DNA of 64,000 nucleotides from Myxococcales bacterium (GTDB taxonomy: Bacteria > Myxococcota_A > Polyangia > Haliangiales > Haliangiaceae), in NCBI GenBank assembly GCA_016720595.1, contig JADKKI010000012.1:214169-278168 (forward strand), written 5' to 3'. Positions 36,960 through 46,213 of the stretch are shown here, piece by piece; position 1 is the stretch's first letter; each line of letters opens with the position of its first letter. Position numbers and translations under genes: made by a program. A model generated the notes under the pieces. The model saw only the letters and a program-made list of their open reading frames with translations. It was not told where the DNA came from and did no database searches.

Positions 36960-38201
36960 ATGAACACAGGCGATACCGCGTGGCTGCTGATCTCGGCAGG
37001 CCTCGTGATGCTGATGACGCCTGCGCTGGCGCTGTTCTACGGCGGCATGGTGCAGGGCAAGAACGTGCTGTCGACGTTCATGCACAGCTTCTTCGCGCTC
37101 GGCCTCGTCACCGTGCAGTTCGCGTTGATCGGCTACACGCTGTGCTTCGGGACGAGCTGGCATGGCGTGATCGGTGGGTTCGATTTCCTCGGGCTCGAGG
37201 GCGTCGGCACCGAGGCCGCGGGCGCGGCCAACGCGGCCGCCTCGAGCACGGTGCCGCACCTCAGCTTCATGATCTACCAGTGCATGTTCGCCGTGATCGC
37301 CCCGGCGCTGATCTCGGGCGCCTACGCGGAGCGCATGAAGTTCTCGGCGTATGCGCTGTTCACCGTGGCGTGGGCGACCCTGGTCTACGATCCGATCGCG
37401 CACTGGTCGTGGGCCCCGGGTGGCTGGCTGATGAAGCTCGGCGCGATCGACTTCGCGGGTGGCACCGTCGTGCACCTGTCGTCCGGTGTCTCCGCGCTCG
37501 TGATCGCGCTCGTCCTCGGCAAGCGCCGCGGCTATCCCGCCGTGCGTCATCCGCCGCACGATCTGACGATGACCGTGGTCGGTGCGGGCATCCTGTGGTT
37601 CGGCTGGTTCGGCTTCAACGCGGGCTCGGCCTCGCTCTCGGACGGGCGCGCCGCGCTCGCGCTGGTCAACACGCACCTCGCCGCCGCGACCGGCGCGCTG
37701 ACCTGGTGCCTCGTCGAAGGCGCGCGGATCAAGAAGGCCACCATGCTCGGCCTGGCCTCGGGGTTGGTGGCCGGACTGGTGGCGATCACGCCGGCGGCCG
37801 GCTACGTGTCTCCGATGGGCGCCCTCGCGATCGGCATGATCGCAGGTGCCGTGTGCTACGGCGCGGTGCTGCTCAAGGCGCGGCTCGGCTACGACGACGC
37901 CCTCGATGCGTTCGGCGTCCACGGCGTGGGTGGTGCGACGGGCGCCCTCCTGACCGGCCTGTTCGCGCGCGGGATCTACAACAACGGGCTCGGCGGTGGC
38001 CTCGAGCTGCTCGGCCATCAGCTGACCGCGGTCGCAGCGGCCGCCACCTGGTCCGCGGTCGTGACGTTCGTCCTGTTGAAGGGCATCGATCTCCTCGTCG
38101 GGCTGCGCGTCGATGCCGAGACCGAACACGAGGGTCTCGACGGCGCGCTTCACGGGGAGTCCGCGTACAGCAGCCCAGGCTCGGTGGCCCACGGAAGCTG
38201 A
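36960..38201 (+). CDS. amt: Ammonium transporter (Amt family)
   Basis: 413 residues from ATG 36960. About 11 transmembrane helices with family blocks: TPALALFYGGMVQGKNVLS, the DFAGGTVVHLSSGVSALV region, GFNAGSA, and DDALDAFGVHGVGGATGALLTG with the twin-His/Asp pore context. It moves ammonium across the inner membrane. No glnK/glnB neighbour is seen. Earlier in-frame starts (36906) are rejected because the added part is not hydrophobic. Confidence 0.94.
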   Translation: MNTGDTAWLLISAGLVMLMTPALALFYGGMVQGKNVLSTFMHSFFALGLVTVQFALIGYTLCFGTSWHGVIGGFDFLGLEGVGTEAAGAANAAASSTVPHLSFMIYQCMFAVIAPALISGAYAERMKFSAYALFTVAWATLVYDPIAHWSWAPGGWLMKLGAIDFAGGTVVHLSSGVSALVIALVLGKRRGYPAVRHPPHDLTMTVVGAGILWFGWFGFNAGSASLSDGRAALALVNTHLAAATGALTWCLVEGARIKKATMLGLASGLVAGLVAITPAAGYVSPMGALAIGMIAGAVCYGAVLLKARLGYDDALDAFGVHGVGGATGALLTGLFARGIYNNGLGGGLELLGHQLTAVAAAATWSAVVTFVLLKGIDLLVGLRVDAETEHEGLDGALHGESAYSSPGSVAHGS

Positions 38202-38254
38202 GGGTTTCCGCTATAGCAGACCTACGGCCGTGATATACGTGGCCGGGGTCCCAG

Positions 38255-38908
38255 GTGAAGAAGAAGCCCACGAGCAAGCCGGCGGCTGCAGAGCCCCCGA
38301 TCACGCCCACGCCGACCAGTGCGGCACCCACCGAGGCCGCGCAGACCGATCTCGCGCCCGTGGTCGGCACCAACCTGCGCCGCCTGCGCACGCGGCGTGG
38401 TCTCTCGCTCGAGAAGCTCGCCCAGATCTCGGGCGTGTCGCGCGCGATGCTCGGCCAGATCGAGCTCGGGCAGAGCGCGCCCACGATCAACGTGCTGTGG
38501 AAGATCGCCCGCGCGCTCGAGGTCACGTTCTCCGCGCTGATCAGCGCGCGCACGCAGTCAGGCGCGCTCGTGCTCCGGTCGTCGGAGTCGAAGATCCTCA
38601 CCAGCAAGGACCGCAGCTTCAGCTCGCGTGCCCTGTTCCCGTTCGACGAGCCGCGCCGGGTCGAGTTCTACGAGCTGCGCCTCTCGGCCGGCAGCGTCGA
38701 GGACGCGGATGCCCACCCTCCCGGCACCAGCGAGAACCTCGTCGTCACCGCGGGGACCATCGAGATCGATGTCGCCGGCGACACGCACCGCCTCGACGCG
38801 GGCGACTCGATCCTGTTCGAGGCAGATACGCCGCACGCGTATCGCAACGCCGGGCGCGCCGAAGCGGTGATGTACCTCGTGATGACGTACGCCGAAGAAA
38901 TCGGCTGA
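38255..38908 (+). CDS. XRE-cupin transcriptional regulator
   Basis: 217 residues from GTG 38255. A disordered Pro/Thr/Ala start (KKKPTSKPAAAEPPITPTP) is followed by an XRE helix-turn-helix (LRRLRTRRGLSLEKLAQISGVSRAMLGQIELGQSAPTINVLWKIARAL, about 40-90) and a C-terminal cupin barrel (PPGTSENLVVTAGTIEIDVAG, AGDSILFEADTPHAYRNAG). Such proteins typically repress amino-acid or polyamine pathways in response to a small ligand. The target is unknown. The stop leads into the repeat tract. Confidence 0.9.
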   Translation: MKKKPTSKPAAAEPPITPTPTSAAPTEAAQTDLAPVVGTNLRRLRTRRGLSLEKLAQISGVSRAMLGQIELGQSAPTINVLWKIARALEVTFSALISARTQSGALVLRSSESKILTSKDRSFSSRALFPFDEPRRVEFYELRLSAGSVEDADAHPPGTSENLVVTAGTIEIDVAGDTHRLDAGDSILFEADTPHAYRNAGRAEAVMYLVMTYAEEIG

Positions 38909-38972
38909 ACGACCGGCTGAACGATCAGCTGACCACCGGCTGAACAACCGGCTGACGATCGGCTGAAACGAC
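38901..38972. repeat. Degenerate tandem repeats of CCGGCTGAACGA type
   Basis: About six 10-13-bp units (TCGGCTGAACGA, CCGGCTGAACGA, TCAGCTGACCA, CCGGCTGAACAA, CCGGCTGACGA, TCGGCTGAAACGA) run from the last codons of the cupin gene. The TGA in each unit suggests the stop itself was duplicated. Confidence 0.65.
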
Positions 38973-38974
38973 GA

Positions 38975-39000
38975 AGCGGCCCGCATTCCTGCAGGCCGCT
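38975..39000. terminator. Hairpin between converging genes
   Basis: AGCGGCC (38975-38981) pairs with GGCCGCT (38994-39000). It lies just before the leftward cytochrome's stop and after the cupin gene. No T-tract follows, so intrinsic termination is uncertain. Confidence 0.45.
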
Positions 39001-39026
39001 CGCCGTTACTTCGAGGAGGTCGTCGT

Positions 39027-41852
39027 CTACCGCTGGTGGACGCTGCCGATCGCGGCCACCCGACCCGGGCCGTGACACAGCAGGCACTGCTCCTGCGAAG
39101 CTCCCGGGGCCGTGACCACCGAGCGCTGCGAATAGAACCGGCCGCCGTTGGCCTTCATGTGGTCGATCGCCGGGCCCGAATCGTGGCAGGACGAACACGC
39201 CCCGGTGATCGGGGACAGCACCAGCGTCGTACCTGCTGCCTCGACGGTCACGTTGGTCGCCGCGTTGTACGAGAAGCCCGCGCCGTAGTCCGTGACGTTG
39301 TCGGCCACCACGTACGGCGACACCGTGTAGTACGTGGAGTTGGTCAGCGGGTTGGTGTCGTACTTGCCGGTCGCGACCGTGGTCAGCTCCATCGCCGGGA
39401 CCGCGTTGAGGTTGGTCGCGTTGGTGAAGTCATACGTGTTCGGCGTGTGGCACGTGGTGCACGTGTTGAGCGTGCCCGGGAACTCCACCTCGTCGTAGCC
39501 GGGACCCTTCTCGGTGGCGTGCCACGTGAAGTTCACCGCGCGCTTGCGACCGGCGTGGATCGCGTGGATGAAGTACTTCGAGCCGGCGGACCAACCCGAG
39601 CTGGTGCGGTTCGGGTTGTGGCAGAACGAGCAGGTCGGGCCATCGTTGCGCTGGCCGGCGTGGAAGCTCGGCGTCACGCCGAGCGTGCCGTGGCAGTTCT
39701 TGCACTTCGCGTTGTCGACGATGGCGCGCCGCCCGGTGAAGCCGGTCGCGACCTTCCAGACGTTCGGTGCGGGGACGCTGAGGCCGCCCTGCGCCTTGCC
39801 GTCGGGGGGCGAGTTCGGGATCCACGGGTAGTCGGTGACGTCGGTCTGGACCAGCGGCGGCGCGCTCGACAGCGAGTACGTGTAGCCGATGCCGCCGGTG
39901 AGCTGCGTCGCGGTGGTGGGGATCTGGACGCCCGTGAGCTTGAGCGTGTAGTAGCCGGTGCCATCAGGGCCGGTCAGCGTTCCGGCGCCCGTTCCGGTGG
40001 CGGTGCCGTCCCAGATCTTCTTGATGTAGCCGCTCGCCGAGGCGTTGAAGTCGGAGGGCTTGGAGTTCCCGTCCTGCGGGACCGAGAACGCGAAGTACGC
40101 GCTCGGAGAGCCGACGAAGTTCGGCATCAGCTCCGTGACCGGCGGGGTCGCGGCCGGCGCATAGGTCTGGAACACGACATCCGTCCCGTTGTTCTTGAGC
40201 TTGAACGTGATCTGCGGGCGCTTCACGTTCGGCGTGACGGTGGCATCGACGTAGGTGTCGACGCTCTTCACGTCATACGTGATCGCTGCGGCGCCCATGG
40301 GGACGTAGCCACCGGCCGCGACGTACGACGCATTGGTGTTGGCATTGGTGCCGCCCACCTTCCAGATGTTGGTCGGGTCGGGCTTGGCGACCGGGCGGTG
40401 GTAGCGGGTCGACGCGAACACGGCGGTCGGGCCGTGGCACGTGATGCATGCGGACTCGGGCTGCGGACCAGCCACGTGGTTGCACGGGACCGGCTTGCCA
40501 TCGACGTCGCGGACCAGCCCGCTGTTGACCTGGCAGACGTCCGGAGCGGTGTTCGCGAAGCTGACGTAGTCGTGGCAGCCCTTGCAGGCGAGCGTCGACG
40601 GGTTGGTCAGCGACTGGCCGCCTTGCGCCGCACCGCCGTGGCAGGTGTCGCAGTTCTTGATGTCCTGCGGATAGGTCGCCGCGATCGCGTGGAACTGGTT
40701 CGCCGTGGCGACGTTCTCGCCGTTGTGGATGCGGTGGATGAAGCTCGACGAATCGGCGACCGGGTTGGTGGTGCGGCCCGGGTTGTGGCAGACGTTGCAC
40801 ATACCGACGTCGACGCGGCCACCACCGTGGAAGGCGAGCGAGGCGGTGGTCTCGGCCTTGAACTTCGCATGACAGTTGTCGCACTTCGCCTGCGACGCGA
40901 TCTCGCGGGTGGTCGGCGTGCCGACGCCGCTCGGGATGAAGTAGTGGCTCTTGTTCGCGGCGTAGTAGGTGTTCGCGTTGATCGTGAACACCAGATCGGT
41001 CTGCCGCGCGACCTGGATCCAGATCACGTGGGTCTCGCCGAGCTTGGTGGCGTCGTACGCCACGGCCATCGGGCCGTTGGTGATGCTCGCGGTGGGGAAC
41101 GTGTACGTGTAGTCACCCGCGCCGAGGCCGTTCTCGACGAGGGTGCCATTGCCCGGGGCGGTGCCGAGCGGGTTGAAGCTCGTGGGCTGGCCGAGCGGTG
41201 CGGAGGCGCTGCTCGACTTCGTGTACACGGTCAGCGGCGACACGGTGCCGGTGACCGCGTCCTTCGTGAAGTAGCCCATCGCGAACCGCGGCTGGAGCGG
41301 CGTGTTGACGGAGTAGGCGCCGGCCAGGTCGAGCGGGTACCCGCGGTCATCCTTCATCGTGAACCGCACCGTGATCGGCGCGCCGGCCGTGGTGCTCACG
41401 CCGTTCGGCTTGACCGCGACGACGATGCCCGTGCTCGGCGAGATCGTGCCGTTGGGACCGAACGTGCAGACATAGCTGGTGGCGGCGGCGTTGATCTCGG
41501 AGGCGCCGAGGACACCGTCGTTGTTGGTGTCGAGGCCGGTGTCGATCCGTGTGCCGCCGAACGGGCAGTTCGCGCCGGCAGGCTCGGTGCTGGTCTTGAC
41601 CAGCGAGCTCGTGCCGGCACCGTTGCACACGTAGGTGGTGGAGGTGACCTCGGAGGCGTCGAGCGCTCCGTTGCCATTGGTGTCGAGGCCGATCTCGACC
41701 TTGTTTCCACCGAACTGGCAGTTGGCACCCGACGGCTCGGGTGAGGTGGAGACCACCCCATCCTGTCCGGCGGCACCAGTATCACCGGTGCACCCGAACG
41801 CGCCCATCGCCACCAGCACACCGAGACCAAGACGCAGTTGTAGCTTCAACAT
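39027..41852 (-). CDS. Decaheme outer-surface c-type cytochrome lipoprotein (OmcA/MtrC family)
   Basis: 941 residues from ATG 41852. Lipobox MGAFGC gives Cys21, so it is lipid-anchored. Two Asp/Asn-rich repeats with GLDTNGNGALDASE follow. Ten CxxCH heme-binding motifs are present in two sets of five (CDNCH, CNVCH, CDTCH, CKGCH, CITCH; then CKNCH, CSFCH, CTTCH, CSSCH, CLLCH), separated by a beta-rich middle, as in MtrC/OmcA. Such proteins pass electrons to minerals, electrodes or other extracellular acceptors. No mtrA/mtrB-like porin-cytochrome partner is seen here. Confidence 0.95.
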   Translation of the reverse strand: MLKLQLRLGLGVLVAMGAFGCTGDTGAAGQDGVVSTSPEPSGANCQFGGNKVEIGLDTNGNGALDASEVTSTTYVCNGAGTSSLVKTSTEPAGANCPFGGTRIDTGLDTNNDGVLGASEINAAATSYVCTFGPNGTISPSTGIVVAVKPNGVSTTAGAPITVRFTMKDDRGYPLDLAGAYSVNTPLQPRFAMGYFTKDAVTGTVSPLTVYTKSSSASAPLGQPTSFNPLGTAPGNGTLVENGLGAGDYTYTFPTASITNGPMAVAYDATKLGETHVIWIQVARQTDLVFTINANTYYAANKSHYFIPSGVGTPTTREIASQAKCDNCHAKFKAETTASLAFHGGGRVDVGMCNVCHNPGRTTNPVADSSSFIHRIHNGENVATANQFHAIAATYPQDIKNCDTCHGGAAQGGQSLTNPSTLACKGCHDYVSFANTAPDVCQVNSGLVRDVDGKPVPCNHVAGPQPESACITCHGPTAVFASTRYHRPVAKPDPTNIWKVGGTNANTNASYVAAGGYVPMGAAAITYDVKSVDTYVDATVTPNVKRPQITFKLKNNGTDVVFQTYAPAATPPVTELMPNFVGSPSAYFAFSVPQDGNSKPSDFNASASGYIKKIWDGTATGTGAGTLTGPDGTGYYTLKLTGVQIPTTATQLTGGIGYTYSLSSAPPLVQTDVTDYPWIPNSPPDGKAQGGLSVPAPNVWKVATGFTGRRAIVDNAKCKNCHGTLGVTPSFHAGQRNDGPTCSFCHNPNRTSSGWSAGSKYFIHAIHAGRKRAVNFTWHATEKGPGYDEVEFPGTLNTCTTCHTPNTYDFTNATNLNAVPAMELTTVATGKYDTNPLTNSTYYTVSPYVVADNVTDYGAGFSYNAATNVTVEAAGTTLVLSPITGACSSCHDSGPAIDHMKANGGRFYSQRSVVTAPGASQEQCLLCHGPGRVAAIGSVHQR

Positions 41853-42113
41853 GTCGGCCTCGGCGTACGCACGTGGCGTGCCGCGTAATTGACAGCTTGG
41901 GCGAAACAAATCGCGCAAACGTTGCGGCTAGTGCGCGTCATCGGGCAGGGCCTGCGTGGCCTGAAGCCCTTTAGAGGCTAGGATCCATTGAGCTTGGTCA
42001 GCCAGAGTACCGGCGCGCAGCAACAGAGATGTGCGTAGGGGCGCAGCGCGCGCTTTGCGTGGGCTCCTGCGCCCGCTTGTCCCGATGGATCAGGTGCGCC
42101 ATCGTGTGCGCCC

Positions 42114-43115
42114 ATGAGAGCCGTCGTTGCGATCCGCTACGGCGGCCCCAAGGTGCTCCAGATCGTCGAACGTCCCGAGCCGGTGGTCGGTCCGCGAGAC
42201 GTCCTCATCACCGTCCGCGCGGCCAGCCTCAACCCGCTCGACTTCAAGGTCCGCAGCGGAAAGGCCAAGCTGGCATTGCCGCTCCCCACTCCCGTCGCCC
42301 TCGGCTGCGATGTCGCCGGTGTCGTGGCGCGGGTCGGCGCGGAGGTCACACGCTGGAAGGTCGGCGACGAGGTGTTCGCGCGGCTCGAGAAGCTCCGGAT
42401 GGGCGGCCTCGCCGAGCTCGCCGTCGCGGACGAGCAGGTCGTCGCGGCCAAGCCCCGCACGATCTCGTTCGAGGCCGCTGCTGCGATCCCGCTCGCGGGT
42501 CTGACCTCGCTCCAGGCCCTCCGCGAGTCCGCGGCGATGACCTCAGGGCAACGCGTGCTCATCCATGCCGGTGCAGGCGGTGTGGGCAGTCTCGCGATCC
42601 AGATCGCCAAGATCCTGGGGCTCCACGTCCTCACCACCACGAGCACGAAGAACATCGACTTCGTACGCTCGCTCGGCGCGGACGAGGTGATCGACTACAC
42701 GCGCGAGACGCTCGACGCCACGCCGCACGATCTCGACGCGGTGTTCGATACCCTCGGCGCTGCGTCCGAGCTGGCGTCGATCCGCGCGACCAAGCGTGGC
42801 GGCACGGTGGTCGGGGTCGGGGGCCTGCCCGACGGTGCGTTCGCGCGCGCCTGGCTCCCCGCCTGGGCGCGACCGGCGGTGTGGATGCTGACCACGCGCC
42901 GCCGTCGCGCCGCCACTCGTGCGGGCGTGCGCTTCGTCTACCTGTTCATGCGGCCGGATGGCGCGCAGCTCGCCGAGCTCGCCGGGTGGATCGACGACAA
43001 GCGCCTGACGCCCGTGATCCATCGCAGCTACGCGTTCGCGGAGATCCACGAGGCGTTCGCCGAGCTCGAGCGCGGTCGCGCGCGCGGCAAGATCGTCGTG
43101 ACGATCAGCTCTTAG
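42114..43115 (+). CDS. Zinc-independent MDR oxidoreductase (quinone-reductase-like)
   Basis: 333 residues from ATG 42114. GroES-like N-terminal domain (SLNPLDFKVRSG, ALGCDVAGVVARVG) and Rossmann fold with HAGAGGVGSLAIQIAK. No zinc-binding Cys cluster appears, so it belongs to the quinone oxidoreductase/zeta-crystallin branch, reducing quinones or enones with NADPH. It converges on the TPR gene, with overlapping stop codons at 43112-43115. Confidence 0.9.
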   Translation: MRAVVAIRYGGPKVLQIVERPEPVVGPRDVLITVRAASLNPLDFKVRSGKAKLALPLPTPVALGCDVAGVVARVGAEVTRWKVGDEVFARLEKLRMGGLAELAVADEQVVAAKPRTISFEAAAAIPLAGLTSLQALRESAAMTSGQRVLIHAGAGGVGSLAIQIAKILGLHVLTTTSTKNIDFVRSLGADEVIDYTRETLDATPHDLDAVFDTLGAASELASIRATKRGGTVVGVGGLPDGAFARAWLPAWARPAVWMLTTRRRRAATRAGVRFVYLFMRPDGAQLAELAGWIDDKRLTPVIHRSYAFAEIHEAFAELERGRARGKIVVTISS

Positions 43116-43864
43116 AACGCGCCGAGCGCGACCACACCACCACCGTCGGGGGCGAGCCAGCCGGTGACCTGCGCGCTGTGCTTGCCCTGGCCGTGGGTCG
43201 CGTACCAGACGATCCCGGCGCCCACGAGCACGCCGCCACCGACCAGGCCGATCACGCCGAGCTTGCCCCGCGAGCTCGCGCGATCCTCGAGCCGCTGAAA
43301 CTCGCCATACGTCGTGGCGCTGGCCTTGTCCTTGTCTGCGCTGCGCGCCTGCACGAGGAACACGCCTCCGACCCCGAGGCCCACGACGCCGACACCGACG
43401 AGCGCACCTCCGACGGGATCCTTCCACCACGCGCGCGGTTGATCGCCGGCAGGTCGTGCGGGTGGGGGCTCCGGTTGGGACGCCACCGGATCCGCCTTCG
43501 GCGGTGACGTGACGATGGGCTCCGGCTTCGGTGCCTGCGCCAGGATCTGCTTGCACTCCTCGAGCTTTGCCTGGACGACGGACTTGTTCTCCGCCGGCAT
43601 GTCGATCTGCAGGAGCTTGCCGTAGAGCTCGGTCGCCTTGTCGCAATGCTCGAGCTTGCGCTCCGTCTGCGCCCACGCGAACAGCGTCTCCACATCGGCC
43701 TCGAGCTCGAACGACTTGCCGAGCGCCTCGGACGCACCCGCCCAGTCACCCTGGGTGTATGCGGCCACACCCTTGTCAAACGCAGCCTTCGCCGCCGCTC
43801 CTTTCGGTGCGGCGTTCGCGGCCGGTGCGCCGACGAGGAGCGCGATGGCGACGAGCCACCTCAC
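43112..43864 (-). CDS. TPR-type protein with C-terminal membrane helices
   Basis: 250 residues from GTG 43864, which overlaps the stop of the frameshifted kinase tail frame (GTGA). A signal peptide (WLVAIALLVGAPAANA) is followed by a TPR-like block (AAFDKGVAAYTQGDWAGASEALGKSFELEADVETLFAWAQTERK). A Pro-rich linker and two hydrophobic segments end the protein (GGALVGVGVVGLGVGGVFLV, GVIGLVGGGVLVGAGIVWYA). The upstream kinase is a likely partner. Confidence 0.75.
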   Translation of the reverse strand: MRWLVAIALLVGAPAANAAPKGAAAKAAFDKGVAAYTQGDWAGASEALGKSFELEADVETLFAWAQTERKLEHCDKATELYGKLLQIDMPAENKSVVQAKLEECKQILAQAPKPEPIVTSPPKADPVASQPEPPPARPAGDQPRAWWKDPVGGALVGVGVVGLGVGGVFLVQARSADKDKASATTYGEFQRLEDRASSRGKLGVIGLVGGGVLVGAGIVWYATHGQGKHSAQVTGWLAPDGGGVVALGAF

Positions 43865-44187
43865 TTCTTTTCGGTCCGCACGGGCATGAACGGCGACTCG
43901 GCGTTCCATGCGGGCTCCTTCTTTGGCTCGGGCTTCGGTTCGGGCTTCTTGACGACCGGCTTCTTCACTGCAGGCGTCGACTTCACCACTGCGGGCTTTG
44001 CCACCGCCGGCTTTGCCACCGCCGGCTTTGCCACCGCCGGCTTTGCCACCGCCGGCTTTGCCACCGCCGGCTTCACCACCGCGGGCTTCAAGACCGAAGG
44101 CTTCGCCACCGCGGGATCCTCCACAACGGGCCTGTCCTCGACGGTGGGCTTCACCGCCGCGGGCTTGTCCTCGACGGCGGGCTTCAC
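43861..44187 (-). pseudogene. Out-of-frame remnant of the kinase C-terminal repeat tail
   Basis: This frame encodes KPAVEDKPAAVKPTVEDRP followed by a KPAVA array, in the style of the kinase's own last residues. It becomes continuous with the kinase if one base is restored near 44224: the local CTCGCCGCGG should read CTCGACCGCGG by comparison with flanking copies. The joined protein would be about 758 residues. Its TGA overlaps the GTG of the TPR gene, which suggests that the tail was translated until recently. Confidence 0.65.
43986..44075. repeat. 15-bp tandem repeats encoding KPAVA
   Basis: CCACCGCCGGCTTTG is repeated exactly four times at 44001-44060, with near-copies on both sides. On the minus strand each unit encodes Lys-Pro-Ala-Val-Ala, a basic extended tail like other envelope-spanning Pro/Lys linkers. 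Confidence 0.85.
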
Positions 44188-46136
44188 CGCCGCGGGCTTG
44201 TCCTCGACCGCGGGCTTGTCCTCGCCGCGGGCTTGTCCTCGACGGCAGGCTTGTCCTCGACCGCGGGCTCGGGCTCGACCTTCGTCGGTGCGGGCTGTGC
44301 AACGACGGGCTCGGGTGCGGTGACGTCGACAGGGTGCGGTTGCTCCGGCGAGGCGCTCGGTGCGGTGACTGCCGGTTGTGCGACCGTGGGCTGATCGGGC
44401 GAGGCTCCACCCCGGCCCACGATGACTGCGATCGCGATGCCCACCGCCGCGAGCGACACTCCGACCCCGAGGATCACCGGCAGACGCGAGCGCGGCGGCC
44501 GAATGAACGCGGTGTCATCCCGAGACTCGATCGGCATCGGGACGCGCACGCGCTCGGTGACATCGACCGCCGAGCTCATCGGCATCACCATGGCGTCGCT
44601 CGGCGCGCGATTCGAGACCAGGGTCCCCGTTCCGGTGGCGAGTGGGGGGATCGAGGGAACCGCCGGCTCGACTGCGGCGAGGGGCACGATCGGTACCGCA
44701 CCGGGAACTCCGGGCACCGGGGCCAGCGTGCGCACCTGCGAGAACGGGTTCTCGGCATCCGGTCGCGACGGTGCGGCACCGAGCTGACCGGGCAGAGGCG
44801 TCGGCCGCGGCGTGGGCGGCGGCATCGGCGTCGGCCGGCTCGGGATCGGGGTCGGTGAGCGGCTCGGAGTGGTCGCGACGATCACCGGTGGGGCAGACGC
44901 CGATGACGCAGACGCTGGCCGAGGGTCACTCGTGGCTGACGCCGGCGCCGCGCCGACCGCGGTGTCCATCGGCCGGAGCGCGACGACATCGGTGGCCTCG
45001 TCCTCGGCCGCAGGGACCGGGGTCTTCGGGGCGGGCGTCTTCGTCGGGGCCGAAGCCGCGAGCGCGATCTGGTTGGTGACCGCGGTGTTGTCGTTGGTCT
45101 TGCCGCTCTCGATCAGGGTACGCAGGACGTGCTGCTCGACGAAGAACGCGCCCTGCGCGCGCGCGTGATCCCACTCCTCGAGGCGCGCCGGGAACAGATT
45201 GGACATCAGGCGCGCCAGGACGAGCGGCGAGACGCGCAGGCGATTCTCGTGGGCGAAGTCTTCGATCTGCCCCTGGAGCTCGAGCGCAGACTTGAAGCGC
45301 GTGTCCACATCGCGAGCGAGCGCGCGCAACACGATGGCCTCGAGTGCCGGCGGGTAGTCCGGCACCAGCGAGCTCGGTCGGGGCACGTCGCTGTTGACGA
45401 TCTGGTTCAGGACGCCGTACTCGGTCTCGTCGGTGAACGGCAGCTGGCCCGTGGTCAGCTCGTAGAGGATCGTGCCGATCGAGAACACGTCGCTGCGGCG
45501 ATCGAGCGCCACGTTCCCGCGGCACTGCTCGGGCGACATGTACGAGATCTTGCCCTTGAGCCCACCACGCGTGGTGGCCGGGTTACTTCCTGCTCGCGCG
45601 ATCCCGAAATCGACGAGCTTGACCGCACCGTCGTAGCTGACGAGGACGTTGCTCGGCGAGACATCGCGGTGCACCACGTTGAGCGGCTTGCCATCGGGGC
45701 CGGCCTTCTCGTGCGCGTAGTGGAGCCCGGCGCACAAGCCGGCGACCAGCGTGAGCGCGCAGTCGAGCGAGATCGGGACGCCATTCTCGAGTGCCGTCAC
45801 CGCGAGGCGCCCCAGGTCCTCGCCGTGTACGTACTCCATCGAGAAGAAGTAATCCCCCTCCTCCACACCGATGTCGTAGACCTGCGTGATGTTCGGGTGG
45901 TGAAGCGTCGCCGACAGGCGCGCCTCGTTCAGGAACATGTTCACGAAGCTCGGGTTGTTGATGTACTGGGGGAGGATCCGCTTGACGACCACCAGCTTCT
46001 CGAACCCCTCGATCCCCATCGTCCGCGCGAGATAGAGCTCGGCCATTCCACCCACGGCGATCTGGCGGATCAGCTCGAACTTCCCGAGCTTGTCGCCCGG
46101 GGCCAGGAATCGCGGACGCAGTGCTCGTTTGGCCAC
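44184..46136 (-). CDS. Ser/Thr protein kinase (C-terminal tail frameshifted)
   Basis: 650 residues from GTG 46136. The catalytic domain is about 18-290: Gly-loop AVGGMAELYL, Lys52, HRDVSPSN (Asp158), DFG from Asp176, and MSPEQC. A Pro/Ala/Thr linker of about 230 residues follows, then a membrane helix (SRLPVILGVGVSLAAVGIAIAVIVG). The protein then enters VEDKPA repeats, loses frame near 44224 and stops after RTSPRSRTSPRR. It is probably membrane-anchored with a former periplasmic Lys/Pro tail. Confidence 0.92.
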   Translation of the reverse strand: MAKRALRPRFLAPGDKLGKFELIRQIAVGGMAELYLARTMGIEGFEKLVVVKRILPQYINNPSFVNMFLNEARLSATLHHPNITQVYDIGVEEGDYFFSMEYVHGEDLGRLAVTALENGVPISLDCALTLVAGLCAGLHYAHEKAGPDGKPLNVVHRDVSPSNVLVSYDGAVKLVDFGIARAGSNPATTRGGLKGKISYMSPEQCRGNVALDRRSDVFSIGTILYELTTGQLPFTDETEYGVLNQIVNSDVPRPSSLVPDYPPALEAIVLRALARDVDTRFKSALELQGQIEDFAHENRLRVSPLVLARLMSNLFPARLEEWDHARAQGAFFVEQHVLRTLIESGKTNDNTAVTNQIALAASAPTKTPAPKTPVPAAEDEATDVVALRPMDTAVGAAPASATSDPRPASASSASAPPVIVATTPSRSPTPIPSRPTPMPPPTPRPTPLPGQLGAAPSRPDAENPFSQVRTLAPVPGVPGAVPIVPLAAVEPAVPSIPPLATGTGTLVSNRAPSDAMVMPMSSAVDVTERVRVPMPIESRDDTAFIRPPRSRLPVILGVGVSLAAVGIAIAVIVGRGGASPDQPTVAQPAVTAPSASPEQPHPVDVTAPEPVVAQPAPTKVEPEPAVEDKPAVEDKPAARTSPRSRTSPRR

Positions 46137-46201
46137 GCAGATACGTGCAGAGACGAAGGTCTCCCCACCATTACGATAGACGAAAAGCTGGTGCCGTGCA
46201 G

Positions 46202-46207
46202 TACAAT
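46202..46207 (+). promoter_or_regulatory. -10-like TACAAT
   Basis: TACAAT ends 6 nt before ATG 46214, without Shine-Dalgarno. It lies in the 77-bp gap shared with the leftward kinase. Confidence 0.45.
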
Positions 46208-46213
46208 GAAACC

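Noticed and set aside
39036..41744. Rightward open frame of 902 codons
   Set aside because: Antisense to the decaheme cytochrome, which has ten heme motifs; the opposite frame has no recognisable domain.
43986..44075. CRISPR-like array
   Set aside because: The units are 15 bp with no spacers and encode KPAVA in the kinase tail frame.
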